A DNA stretch of 64,000 nucleotides, taken from Baylisascaris procyonis (lineage: Eukaryota; Nematoda; Chromadorea; Rhabditida; Ascarididae). Positions 1-13,900 of the stretch are shown piece by piece (within the stretch, counting starts at the first letter, position 1; each line of letters starts with the position of its first letter). The DNA lies in assembly GCA_037389465.1 (NCBI GenBank), contig JAZARR010000185.1:2294001-2358000 (forward strand), given 5' to 3'. The position numbers and the translations under genes are program-made. Below the pieces are notes generated by a model, which saw nothing but the letters and a program-made list of their open reading frames with translations, was not told the origin of the DNA and ran no database searches.

Positions 1-1311
1 ATGTCAAAAAACGTCTGTTACAATTCTCTTCTCGTTTTGCACGCCCTGAAAACCGAAAACCTTACAGTATACACGTTGGCTTTTCAACTTAAATTTGGTC
101 CCTCTTTGAGTATGTAGGACTGAAGCTTATTGAGTAGGTAACACCTCAAGTTAATGGTTTTTTTCATTAGTGCCACCTTTAGTTGATATAAATAAACTTC
201 CCAGATCAAAGCTATATTGAATTCAAACAATACAACTTGATCCACTTGAATGATTGTCGAATTAAATTTGATCTTTGTATATTGTGCATAATTCTGCCCG
301 AATTTTGTTCGCACTTATCAATCATTGCATTTTTTCTTACATGGCAGCAATCTTATATGGCAAATTTGACCGATCCATATAAATCACTACGGAAAATGAA
401 ATCTTGCATAAAGATTAATAATTCTTTTCATTAACAATGTTATAAATTTTTGAAATTTCCTTCTATTTCCAGTAGTTTGCACCATAAGCGTTGTGTCATT
501 TAAAATAAGACCATCACAATTTTCCATTAGATTTCTTACTCAACAGTCACATCGGTTTTTTAAAAAGTTACCCATTTGGGCATATATTAGAGAAACAACG
601 AATATGCAAATGCCTCTCATATACTTTGCTGCCTTCGCTATGCGTCTTTTCTTTTTGTTTTTGCATACATATGAGTGTACCTGGTGAAACCTTTGTAGTG
701 TTTATTAGTTTAAGAAGTAAATATTTTCTCACTATCGAGTTCGGTTATTTTTTCTGTTAAAAACGTCTTTACTGTCGGTAAAAAAACCACTGCAGCAACA
801 AGAAGTTTCCCAAAGATAAGGGAAAGCGGTGGGCAAGGAAATAGAGAAAAGAGCTGAAGGTAGTGTTCTTCACATATGTAATGTGAACTGTTCCTCATTT
901 CAGCAGGATCCGTTTAAAGGACAGCAGCAGGCACATGCGTCATTTCGAAAACTTCCTTTCAACACAATTGTTCAAGCACTTCAATATATTTTCATTAATA
1001 TACGCAAATAATCATTTACATAATTTACATATACAACATAAACAACATAGAATATGCAAATATAAACAAAATAGAATATGCAAATATCACAGCACAAACA
1101 GTAAAAACATGAAGCGAGCGATTAGGGTGCATGATGGTAGGAACGATTGCCCTCTTACCGCTCTATAATGATATATAGGTGATGAATAGCCAAAAAATAA
1201 ACAAGCAAAAAAAACAGGTGTAAATATTATGGGCCCACCATGCTCCCTGTTGAAACTTTTTAGGCTAGGCCATTAACACAAAATGCGCATACGTAAAACA
1301 TTTCAAAGCGC
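1..1311. other. Window edge, 3' flank of the YEATS gene
   Basis: AT-rich DNA with no supported gene. It should hold the 3' UTR of the YEATS gene, but I found no clear AATAAA on the minus strand close after its stop. A short direct duplication (AGAATATGCAAATAT) is seen at about 1051-1087. Confidence 0.5.
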
Positions 1312-4300
1312 CTAAACTTTTCTAGAACAAATTTCTTCGAATTGTGAGATTAATGATGTACTCAATGCGCAGAGATCAAATGAGAGGAAATTATCTTCGG
1401 ATAAGCACATTCGCGCCGAATGTAGACCAGATGTTGGTCCTGAAGCGATTACTGCTTCTACGATCGCTTGAAGCTTCTCAACGTCACATAGAGTCATCAA
1501 TTTACGTTGCAACGCAACTAATGATTCCAATTCGACGTTGTCGTTCTGCAAGAGCAAACCGCACACTCAATTTTGATTAGAAATAAGCTATACGTTTCCC
1601 ACCAGGTAGGTATTGTCTATCTTTCCCACTTGGCAGATGTCGTCTATTACCTGACTGGACAATGTTTCTAGGGTTCATAGCTAACCTAACAAGCGATTTT
1701 AGGGATGACTAACTAAGCGCAAAATTTAATTCCAATTTAATAGCAGTCAAGCGAATCGAACGGTTAGCATAATAGATCGTTTTCTTAAATCATGATTACT
1801 CATAATTTAGTTATAATGATCATAGTGAACTTCACAATATTTTATCGCTTTATAAAAATATTTGAGATAATATAACTATTTCTTCTTTTTTTAGATCTTA
1901 TTGATCTATTTTACTTATTTTCATATTAAATTAAACGTCATATGTATGAGTGATTGATTACTCAATGAACTGTCAGCTAATCAAATCTACTGAAAAGAGA
2001 AATTTAATTAAGAATGAAATTATACGATGTTTTCTTTAATTATTCTAATATTTTAAACTTTTCAATTATTGTATAATCCATCTAAACTTGTCAATTTGGA
2101 CAGATCTTAGATAAGTATGATACAAAGTTCAAGATGAATTCAATTGATAAATAGATCAACTCATCCGAAGATCGTCGACTTCAATGAAATATGAAAAACT
2201 GATAAGAAAATACCTTAGCTTTTTTTGCCACCTGTTGATCATCATTCCATACTTTATTGCGTTTTGCTTTCTCTCGTTCCTAAAATATCTTCAATGAATT
2301 TTCGATTATTAATTGCGAAAAAAGGTGATCAATATCGATCAATACAACGAAAAATCGATTAATAGTTAACTATAAATTGAAGAGATTATATTAATATCCA
2401 TTAATTATAAAAATATACGCAACAAAATATCTGCTGATTTATTAATGAAATAATAAAATAGTAAATAATAAATAAATATTTAAAAAATTGCTAAAACTGA
2501 TATTCAATCAGTCATCAAACAATACGTTAAGGGAAGTGATTCGTCAAAATAGCTTCATTTTAAGTCTTACCAACTAGTGCACTTCTTCACAATTAAACCA
2601 TTGATGTGGCCAAAGAATTCATGCTATGACTGGACGGTGGAAATGTGGAGGGGGCAGAGAGGGAGGAAGGAGGAAGGTTAAAAGAAGGGAAGTGCAAGGA
2701 GAAACGGATGCTCGTCAGGCGTACTATTTTTTTAATTTTTTTTTCCTTCTTCCATTCCTTGCAAGTCATTCTTTTCACTATCAGTGATCCCAGATAAGCT
2801 CTAATTTCCCCTCGCTATCAGTAACTTTCCACTTCATAATAACAACAAAAAAAAACTTAATATAACCAACCTCGCTATCAACGGTTTTCGATCGCTCTTG
2901 TTCTTTCGTTTTTTCCATCTCATCCTTTATGTCCATATTTCTTGTTCGATCAGCGCCTATTGATTCATCCGTGAAAAACTCTCCATCCTTCTTATTTTTG
3001 CACTCTTCTGAAGGCTCTCTATCTCGTTCTTTTTTCATTTTTGGCTCCTCTGTAATTTCTTTCTCTTTCCGATTCTTGACGACATCTCCCGAGGACTCTC
3101 TATTCTTTTCTTTCTTTACCTTCGAATCCTCCATGATTCCTCCTTTATCCTTCTTGTGATTTAATCCTGTAGCTTCCTTCTCTTTTTGTCGATGTTTCTC
3201 TTTTTTCTTATCTTTTTTCACCACACCGCCATATTTCATTATGAGGTCATAGAATGCATTCGAAGGTTGTTTAAATTCGAGAATATGCTCTACTTTATGT
3301 TCCGATTGTTTCTCTGAAATATTCGATAGATTACCGTAATCTGTGATTTAAAACAACTAGCAGCACCTTACGAAGTACATGGCCAAGAAATGACCTATGG
3401 AAATGAATCATTATAAGGATGTGACCGAGAGATGAGAATGAAGGAGTCTGACAGGACTGGCTCCATTTGACACCGCTGATTACCTATAGAGCTCTGTTTG
3501 GCCGCTGTATACGACAAAGACCCTTTTATGGATTTCAAATAGATCGCAGGCCTATCTTATCAAGCATTCACGAAAAATTTAAAACTACATGAGTCTTTCC
3601 TTCAAATAGCACTCTTCTTTGATAGGTCTTTTTCAACTTCCGTAACGTTCCACCATTCCCCTCATCCTTCAAAAAAAAACGGGTATTTTGCCTTTCGCAT
3701 AGATTTTAATATAAAACGGCTCATAGTAATCCTGCAAATATCGCCTACGTTTATCTTATAAAATTTCTCAAATCGCCTCTTTTTTTTGAGAGAGAGAGAA
3801 AAAATTTTCCAGGAGTTGCATTCATTCGTTTTTCCTCTTCCTCAAACACTTTTCAGTTCAAAAGATTCTCTCGAATATTCTTTTTTTGGTGGATAAATGC
3901 ATGTGATATATGCGTAAAGTGATGGCATTGCAAATTTCTATGAAATAATTTTGGAAATCGGTGGTCAATTCGTAATTCGATTACTTTATGGAGGGGTTCG
4001 AATATAGGCTGTCTACGAAGTTATATATGGTCGTCTTTGAGGTGATCAGGTTCCCGAATAAACCCTTCATCGATGTCTATGAAATTCGAAAATCTCAAAA
4101 AATGGTTTCATTGCACCTAATGAAAGAAAATAATGACAGCAAACATTAGTACTATTATATTATAAAGAAAAAATGCAACATTGAAAAATATCCACCAAAA
4201 GTAGCCGATGAAAAAAAAGATTGGAAAGCCAGCAAAAGCTAACCCAAGCAAAGATTCATGTCATAGTGTAGACGATAGGTTTTCGATGTGCCCGAAAAGG

Positions 4301-6880
4301 AAACGTTAACGGGTATGGAGAAACCAGCATAACCAGTTTCGGTGACCTCAAATGGTGGATCCTTGACCACTCGATGAGGATTGGCAAAATCAGGATGCAG
4401 TTCGAATACCACCTGTAAAGTTTGAGGCATAAGATCATCATCCGGCAAAAAACCTGCAGACCTTAACAGCAATACCATTCTTTTCGTTTGCTCTAATGCA
4501 TCGCGCAAAACACTCTGGCAAGCGGTAAGAAAGAAAATGGCCCGCTGGAGACAGCCTGATCCAACTATGGATGGACCTTTCCTGAGAAGTCTGAAAATCT
4601 CGAGAAAAACAGCTGAAGCCAGTCATTATCGATACCTTTGCAGGATAGAAAAAGCTTCCTAAAAATCAGTTGTCCTCAAATCTTTCCAAACTATACCTGG
4701 AAAAAGGCTGGCTCCATTAAGCTTCACCTTTTTCATTGAGGATATTGCCCATAAAACTTGGGAAAATGAAAGACGTAGGATCTATTCTCTATTTAGGGAA
4801 ATTTGTCATCTGTAGAATTGTAGTACTCAGAGCGGTACCCACAATTATCGATGCGGCAATGAAATGTTTTTCTTCCCAAGCTATAAATATAACACGGATC
4901 TCTTTAAAGATTAGAATCGAAATTTTTGGGCCTACGCCATAAGGAAAAGCCATAAATGACTTATCAGGAAAAAAACTCTGTGATAAAATCATAAAAGCTT
5001 TATAGCAACATCTTTTAGACTCCCATTTGGTTTTTGAGGAATAAAATGAAATATTCCCGAACAACAACGAAATCTGTTATAAAAAAAAACGACAAAAACT
5101 TGCAGCCTTTTAATGTTTTATTTCGTTTTTAGATTTTATTCCCAAACAACTCGTTGAAAGATGTGTTATATATATATATAATATATATATATGCATAAAA
5201 TAGTGAAATTCCTATATGAAATATATTTTCTCAAACTTTTTTTGCAAATATAACACTATTTTTTCTGATATCTTTAGACCATCTTGAGTATTATTTCATT
5301 GCTATTTGATAATTCAAATTGGGTATACTCATAATGCAATTCATGGTGACATCTTATGTACGCATCTAAGCCTTAAAGCCTATTTGTTTATTATTAGATG
5401 CAAAATTTCATGATCACTTATAAAATAACTCAAGAAATACCTTCGTTACAAAACTTCGATCAACGAATTGAAGTGGTCCAGCAGAGCGTACAAACACCGT
5501 CCATCTATGGGTGTGACCCTCTGGTGTAGGTCGATCTAGCATCTCCGATCTGCAAATCGTAACAATTGATAAGATAGCTTCGTAAAAACATATCACTTTC
5601 CTGTTGTATCTGCCTCAAAATTTCATCGAAATTGAGAGAGACATTTTAAAAAACCGTTAAAATATAGGTCTTTTGAAATTTCGCTTTGCCAATCAGTCGT
5701 TTTTATTAGTGTAATGCGCTTTCTCAATAAGAACGAAGAACAACTACATAAGTTTCCCATAAAGAATTCGGTTTCTGTGCATACGATCAGCTTCTTTTTT
5801 TTTTCTTGAGAACGTGACAACTGCAAAGTTTCTTGGAAATATGTTGATTTACCTTCGGAAAAAAAGCACCTCATCATGGTTACTTGCAATCAATTTATTT
5901 CTCAATAGTGAAGCTAAATAATCTATTTTTAAAAAGTTTTAAATAAGTTTATTTAATTTAAGGGAAATTTCCGCACCTAAAAAAAGGTTCCATTGGAGTC
6001 GATAGATAAGCCGCAAGTCAATTGATTTAATAATGCGAATTTCAAGCGCAAAAACGTATCAAAGAACTTGCTATATTATCCGACTTTATAGGCCTATTAG
6101 TCAAACCAATTAGTTTCGTAGATTAATTTAAAAAAATAATGAAACGTGCAATAATGCAATCTAATTTTGACTGCAACGTCTATCAGTGGAAAAGAGATTC
6201 ACTGCCCTTTGAAGGATGCAAACCGATCGAGATAAAGGTGATCCGACCGATCGTAAGATCAGCAAAAATATTTTACTGCATTTATATGCGATTCCGTTGA
6301 GGCCCTTTAATATTTCGTAGTGGTAGGCCTCGTTGAGGTCCGCCTACGAAATAGAGTATGGATAGAGGGGTGCACGGGAGGTTGAGATAAAATTTCGTGA
6401 TAAGAACGATAACAATAATAAAGTACAATTATTGCATTTATATCGAAACAATAAGAGAGCTATCATATCAGGCGTAAATGACATAAAAGGTACCATTAAC
6501 ACTCGTTTGCAACCGCGAAAACTTTTGTTAATTTCTTATTCCTTACTAAAATTTCTTTTCGATTAGAAATCACTTTATTCCTTCTCCTCCTCCTAGCCCA
6601 TCCCCTCTCCCACTTCAGATCATCCATATCATTTCTTGTTTATTATTTTTTTAATCTCCATCAGGATCATCAAATTGAGGAACTATTAATTTCATTGAAA
6701 ATTCCAAAAATATTCCTATAGAATCTTCAATTATCGATTGAACACTTGTCCAAAAATCAATAAATCTCCGCAATCAAAATTATTGATTTAAAATGTTGAT
6801 ATTAAGCCGGAATGAAAAAAACACGCTACTTACTTATGACCGATAAATAATCGAAGTAATGCCCTTGACGTAGTGGTCAT
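1312..6880 (-). CDS. AF9/ENL-like YEATS-domain transcription elongation protein (six exons)
   Basis: Exons, 5' to 3': 6880-6834, 5549-5441, 4412-4244, 3313-2871, 2279-2214, 1545-1312. They join in phase to 1068 nt, 355 residues. Residues 1 to about 110 form a YEATS domain, the reader of acylated histone lysines: seen are FIGHK, PTPEGHTHRW, VVFELHPDF, DPPFEV and ETGYAGF. Residues about 135-278 are a Lys/Glu-rich disordered linker. The last exon (KLQAIVEAV ... FLSFDLCALS) matches the ANC1-homology domain that in AF9/ENL binds DOT1L, AF4-family and other elongation partners. This order (YEATS, basic linker, AHD) defines AF9/ENL rather than GAS41. The start at 6880 is the first ATG in frame; a stop lies just upstream and a TTTCAG acceptor lies 38 bases away at 6918, suiting a trans-spliced leader. 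Nuclear by family knowledge. The pocket serine of AF9 (Ser58) aligns with Asp here. Confidence 0.9.
5167..5192. repeat. (TA)n microsatellite, interrupted
   Basis: Short TA/AT dinucleotide tract in intron 2 of the YEATS gene. Confidence 0.9.
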
Positions 6881-6918
6881 CGTTCAAGATCGAAACACAT
6901 CGAACCGTTTTATGCTTC

Positions 6919-9900
6919 TGAAATTCATTTATAGTCAATTATCAATAGTTGTTAATGCCTAGATTCGTATCGATCATCAAAAAATGCGAAGAATGAAATA
7001 TGAGTATGGCACATATTCCAATGGCTACGGGCAAAAATTCTCATTGAGGTGAGGAACAGGAAGATGGAGAAGGATGGATGCAATTCTAGAACCAACTTTT
7101 TGTCAATGATTCCTTCAACGAATGCTTTGAAGCCGAAATAATAAAAGAATAAAAATTTCAGCACTAATATATATTTGATTATATTTGAACAATAAACCTC
7201 AAACCTATTTCAATGCGGCAGCTAATTTGCACATATTCGTATAATTTTCAAAATAACTGCAAATATTTAATATTCAAATTAAGAAAAACAAAGGAAATTG
7301 TTTTAAAATTTATTAAGCTATACGCATATCTATGTATGATGCGGAAACAATAGGTGGAAAACGATTTATAGTATATCAACTGTATGCATAAATATGGAAA
7401 AAATTTTACTGATAAAAAAATTTATGCAAATTTTTTAATTAAAAAATTATAGTTAATTAGAATGGTAGTAATAAAATTGAAAAAATTATAAAGATTATTT
7501 TTAGATTATATAAAATATTATCTCTTTTAACATTGCAATGATAGAAAAAGAACAACACTATATATCCATATTTCTTCAACTTCATGAAAATTTCTATATT
7601 TAATTAAACTGGCTAGAATTAATAATCTAATCACTTCATTGTTCTATTCTAATTTGGAGGCATCATGCAAGAGTCTTTTTTCATTTCAGATGGATCTAGA
7701 ATGAAATATTCATTCAGATGGTATGTTCGTTTATGTTTTCTAAAAAGTTCTGATTAAGCTGGCTAAAAAAGCGGAAGGCGAAATGTGTATCCATGAATGT
7801 AGGTGAGAGCAGAGGATGCGTGTATGGCAAGGAAATGTGTTCCTTCTGCAGACGTCAATACTGCACAGCACTTGCATAGAGGCGTAACGTGTGTGTGAGT
7901 CGCACGCGAGTTGACCACACCCCTTCAATGATCGCACGTACTCACTTCTATAGAAGCCCATGGGGTTTTATTTTTTTTATTACGGTTAACTGATCAACAG
8001 TGGCGAAAAATTCCCTCTCGAACACACATAAATTACGGTAATAAAAAATAACCTTTCTATGAAGCTGTGAAGTTTTTTGGTTGGGTCTTTTTCCTTTCGT
8101 TGCGTTTTCCCGACAAGATGCACGTACTTCCTTTGATATACATATGCATACTTTCACTTTTCTATAAAACTTGGCCTATATAAGTGATATACGCTTTGCA
8201 ATTCCGCTCATTTAGTTTCGACTATCAAATGCTAATCACTACAACTGCTTATGCAAATTTTCTACAAAAACCTTCGTTTCTCACTTGCGTTGGTCTATAG
8301 AAATTCGAATTAAACTCATTGGAATTGAAATTAAACTCTTATTTCATTTAAAGCGAGCATATACCGTAAGGATATACGTAACGCTTGCCTCAAAATATAA
8401 CCTGATAAAACAACATCGAGCAATTAGATAATTTAGAAGGTGAAAAACTACCTTACAGGAAGTATGAAGGAAGAGTCGATACTTCTTAGCTATTTTATTA
8501 TAGATTACTTCGACAAACAACGTGAACATCGGACGGACTATAAAACACAACGATTCAAACAATTGGCAACCGGCTTATCGGCGGGATAAGATAGAAAGTT
8601 TTTTTTTTGTCGCAAGGAAATGAATCTAAGCAAATCTAAGAAATCCTAAACTCTTCATAAATCGTGAAGATATTTTCATGTTTTTTTTCCACTGATCAAA
8701 TTTACTGATGTCACTCTTTACTTCATTGAAGCCATCATTAATAATAAGAAAACGTCGACTCAATCACAAAAGACATTTCGACAAGTTTTTAATCATAAAT
8801 AGTTTTATATTTATTTATATGCGTCTTTTATGAAATAAAGAAACAAAAACATTCGAAAGAAACCTCATTCATCGTTTTTTTCTATTCATTCATTAGCCAC
8901 ATTCCACAATTCATCGAACAAATATAAATATTTATGTGGAAGAGAATTTAAAAGTACAGATTGAACGAATATCGCAAAAAAAACTGTACTAATAAATTCA
9001 CTCATCAATAAAAATACAATAATATTTCTTTGTAAACAAAGCAGATTTTTTTCCATATTGCATAAACGAATCGTTTTCACTGGAGGGAAAAATAAACAAA
9101 TGAACATCTTTTTTTAAAGCAGACTATATAAAGCGAAAAAAAAAGAACAAGAAGGCAAATGGAGGCAGTGCTATTACAACAAATTCATTTACCAATACAA
9201 TGGCAGTAATCGTGCAAAATTTCATAATAGATAGTCAATGTGCATATAAATGCGTTCATGAAAGAGTTGTTAGATTAGATCAATTTACACTCCCAATTTT
9301 AAATATATAGAATAGAGTATAGAGTATAGAAAAGTTATTCAAGTTGGAAATAAAAGAAAACAAAATAGACCTATATTGAAACCTGAATTTCATCCTGAAA
9401 TTCATCACACATCTCTTAGAATTTCAGGACAAATTTTTAGAAAGTTTCTAGAATTTTTGATCGGCATTATAATTGCGATTTTCGTATTCTACTAGCGATG
9501 TTTTTGATCGAAATCTTTTTTTTTTTTTCAGCAATGATCTCATGGAATAGTTTTGATAGAGAACTCTTTCATAAACACAAATTATAAAATACAATCCATT
9601 AGTGAAATATGTCCTAGGACAGAAATGTTCTCAATTCAATAAAGTTTTCTGTATCAATCTTCATTAATTTCTCTTTTTTTCCGTTTTTAAAAAAAATATT
9701 TTACATCATAAAAGACATTAGGTGTTATTATATTTCAACTATGAACTACTATTGTTGTTGTTTTTTTTTAAATATTACTGTGAGAATTTTTAATCGAATC
9801 TGAGTCCATAAAGTGTAAAAATAATTTGGAGATGATTGTTAGAAAAATAGCGAAAATTTTTTATTGTCTAGAATAATTCTTATCTAAAAATTTAAAACTA

Positions 9901-10932
9901 TACGTTGTGCTACTTACTAAAATATTGCTATTGTAGAAATAAAAGTAATAGAATGATACAGAAAACATGAAACTGCCCCCCCCCCCTCCTTAAGTATGAT
10001 CTATTATCATATATTGCATCTATTTAAATAACAACTCAAATAAAGCATTAGGCAGTATACCTCTCATCAATAGAAAGAAAGTGTACTGAAAAAAGTGTAT
10101 ATTGAAAAAAAGTTGATTAAATTTCTCGAAAAAAAAACTTTTTCGATGCGAATTTTGCATAAATAAATTTTACTGATTATAAAATATTCTTAAATTCACA
10201 ACGAATCATAAAGAATAAATTATTGAAGCGAAAATCTCAATTTTTCGATTTTTATTTCATTGAAAATTTTCTTTCCTCTGTGAAAAAAAACTTTTTTGAA
10301 TATAATTATACGATGTATAATAACAATTTAAAGTATGCTCAATATTAAATGCTGCATCACTCTTTTACAAAATGGAAAACCACATAGATAAGCGATGACG
10401 GCCAAACATTTTAAGGTAAAATTTTGTGGGATAATATTTCTGAACTCTTAAAGATATTTTCATGCTCGATTTCATGATATTTATATAATGCTGGCTAGGT
10501 TTTTGCTTGTAGTGATAACAACTATGTGGTCAGGGTCAGAACTAATTAACTATTTGTGAAATTCTTTGAAATTCATTTTAATGCACCTCAAAAATGTTTG
10601 GAAAGCAATTCTATATCTTTGTTCGTTTCATACTAATTTGGAGTCGCATAAAATTCGTCTAATCGAACCAGCTGGGTTCACATTACCGGTTGATTTAACC
10701 GATGAATGGAGCAATGATCTATGCTAAAGTTTTCTAACCAGTCGACGATGAAATATAAAACTATCAAAAACGAACATGATGCATCGATTCGTTGATTGAC
10801 TCTTAGAACGAATACTCATTACGAGAATTACATTTTTTTTTTCAACTTTATGGGAGTGTAATATTCGAAAAATTCACATCAAAAATTCAACAATAATTTT
10901 CAATAGTTGATCGTTTATTGTGGCTTAAATTA
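6919..10932. other. Intergenic region between the YEATS gene and the secreted-protein gene
   Basis: About 4 kb of AT-rich sequence, with no exon chain I can support on either strand. It contains simple A/T runs and a C-run at about 9977-9986. The promoter of the YEATS gene should lie at its left end, but no specific element is recognisable. Confidence 0.5.
10914..10919 (-). promoter_or_regulatory. Probable polyadenylation signal AATAAA of the secreted-protein gene
   Basis: AATAAA on the minus strand, 13 bases after the stop codon of the gene ending at 10933. Confidence 0.5.
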
Positions 10933-13900
10933 TTAAGCTTTATGGAAGAATTGCCAGAGTTCAATTTCACTCTCTTCGGGTGGTGAATTGAAATATTTGT
11001 AACGTTCCTCATCGGGTGTATGATAGATTGGTTCATCGGGATTCTCAACCGATGGTGGTTGTATTGGTGTTTCGCTATATTCATATGGTGAGAGTTTCGT
11101 TAAAATGAACACTCGTTTATTGAAGAAGATTGGATCATCGATATGTGAGACCTGAATTATTGCTAAGCAATTAGGCAAGTTAATTCAATATTAACTGATA
11201 GGAAATATAAGAAGAATGGATTAAGGATAAGGTATAGGATTAAGAAAAAAAACAGAAAATGAGAGAAAAATGAAAGGAAAATGATGGATAAGGATAGATA
11301 GGTGTAGATAGCTTAAATATGAGGGCTATTTTCTATTGTTCCATAGTATGCGAATATCTAGAAAATTATTTACTGAGCTGTAAAAAAAGTGAATAAAGTG
11401 AACGCGATTGGGAGGAATAATGCATGTGAAAATGAAGGTGACCTGATTATTGCAACAGCGAAAATTTGACGAATAAAGAAAGGAAAATTTGAAAAAAAAA
11501 TTTATAGTAGGAAGGAAAATTATGTTTCGTTGCCCTTAAATATAGTTTTATAAACTATATTTAAGGGCAACGAAATAAATAAATAAATAAATAGAAAAAT
11601 ATTAGTGATGCTGAAACCTGAACAACCGCTCCATTATAGGTGACAGTTTCGGCAGTTTTTCGTTTCATAATTGCACTACCATAGTGACTTTCCTCATAGT
11701 GCCAACTGGATATCATTGCCGCTTGTTTACCGCGATATTCGATTGCATTTTCAATTTTTGCACTCTCCGATTTCACGAATTTAAATCTAAAACTCACTAA
11801 AGAAAATTTGTATAGCATTTATGAAAATTTTTACAATAGCTTTATAACTCTATAAATGCTTAATATAAATATATATTGGTCGAAAACGGTGGTCATAATG
11901 GTCATATTAGTCAAAAACGATGCTTACAATGACAAAAATGGTCAAAATTGATGCTCTTTTAAGGTGGCCGCAACACGGTTTTTGAAATGTAGTTTTTAAA
12001 TAGCTATAAGTTATTATGTTTGCGGTTTAAAAGATTATAAATTGATGCTTAATTTGGTTTTTTTTCAAATATCGTATCACCTTTAGAGCACTCCAGGTAT
12101 CACCATAGCAGCTCGGACGATTAGCTCAATAACTATCAAATATTGATGCAAAAAAAAAATCTAATTTAACTAAAGTTAAATAATTTCCATATCGACGACG
12201 AGAATAATAGTAATCCAAAGAATATATAATGTAAATCACTAACGGATTTCGATTTTCACTACGATCGGCTTTACGTGAAAGAACACGAAAACCACCACAT
12301 AATTTGAGATTTTTTCCATATCGATCAACAAATCGAGCACATACACTTCCATAATCGATATACGCTTGACCGAATGTTTCATAATGACCTTGTGCATCAT
12401 ATGTGATCCTGTCGGTCGTTTTTTTTAATTTAAAAGTTATATCCTTTTTATAAATGGAAAGAGATAAGCGAAGATCTCAAACACAAAAGCATGGAAAAAA
12501 TTATGAAAATATAAAGAAGAAAGCAGTAAAACTTTCATACAGCAATCAATTTGTTGCAGTATTACAATAAAGACTTATAAAAAATTTTCGGGGAACTTAT
12601 TATATAATGAGAAATAATAGACAGGAAAAATTCTATACTAAAATCTATGAAATATTAAGAGACCTATTATAGAAGCACTTGAGGAAGATCCATGTGCATG
12701 TGGATTTACGCATGAATAAATATGTCAAAATTAAAACCGGAAGTAGTTATCGAAGTATAACTAATTGAATTAGGATTAGAAGCAATACAACTATGAAATT
12801 GAGCGGAATTTAGTGCCGTATATAATGAGTTATTTTCTTTAAAAAATTCAGATTTTTTCTTCTCCTCCTTAACAATTTAGATTTATTGCAATTTTTACTT
12901 ATATCCTCATATGATTATCCAAAAAAAAAAAAATTAACGCAAAATTATGCCGGAAGTTTATTTGTTTTAAATCGTTGATTTTTTTCAGCATTTTTATTTT
13001 GCATAAAACAAAATAAACAATATATAAGCAATTAAATATGTGAAAAAATAATAATATATCTAAATAAACAAAAAAAAAAACGGCTCACAAAAATGCAACG
13101 TAAGCATTTTGTATTGGAGCTTTATTGTGTGTAGCATCGAACGTTAAAAAATCGGCAATGGTTCTACCATCACGAAGTGAACCATCCTTATTGACTATAG
13201 TCCAATATTCCTCACCTAACTGCAAACAATTTTAATTATACATATTTATTGGAGTATATATATATATCCTAAAGAATTTGCATCTTTATAGCAAAATCAT
13301 TAGAATTATATAAAAAATTATATGCATTAATTTCTCATCGAAAGAGTGAGTGATATATATCCGCACAAAAAAGTCATTATTATTTTAATATGCATATTTG
13401 TTAGTTCATTAATTAGGCTGTCAATCAGTTACGGCTAACGGCTGATAATTTTCTTTGTTAGAAAATTTTAACCTTCCCCAATGGGTAATATATACTTCGC
13501 TGATCACTAATTAGATCATCAATAGCACAATAATCCTAAAAACGTGAGATGCGACTGACCGATGGTAAGGTCAAATATCATTGGTCAATCTATCATCATT
13601 GGTCACTCAAGAGGAGACTTTCTAAACCTATCAAATTTCTAATCCCTACAATAACAAACTGAATTAGATATTGAGGATATTTTAATGACTATTTTTTTCA
13701 TCAATGAATGATTAAATTTAAGCTGTCATTTGAAAGATTAAATTAAAAGGGGCCAAACATTGAAATCGCAACTTCATTAGTGTGATTGCAATGAAAACAA
13801 TAACACTAAAATGGTGATCTTCAATTTTTGCACATAAATCGCATCAATGATTATTTATCAAAAATATAAAAAAAAAATAAAAAAATTTTCCTTCATTAGG

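Noticed and set aside
1344..1580. Plus-strand frame opposite the AHD exon
   Set aside because: Antisense shadow of the minus-strand exon 1545-1312, which has clear AHD similarity and fits the gene's phase.
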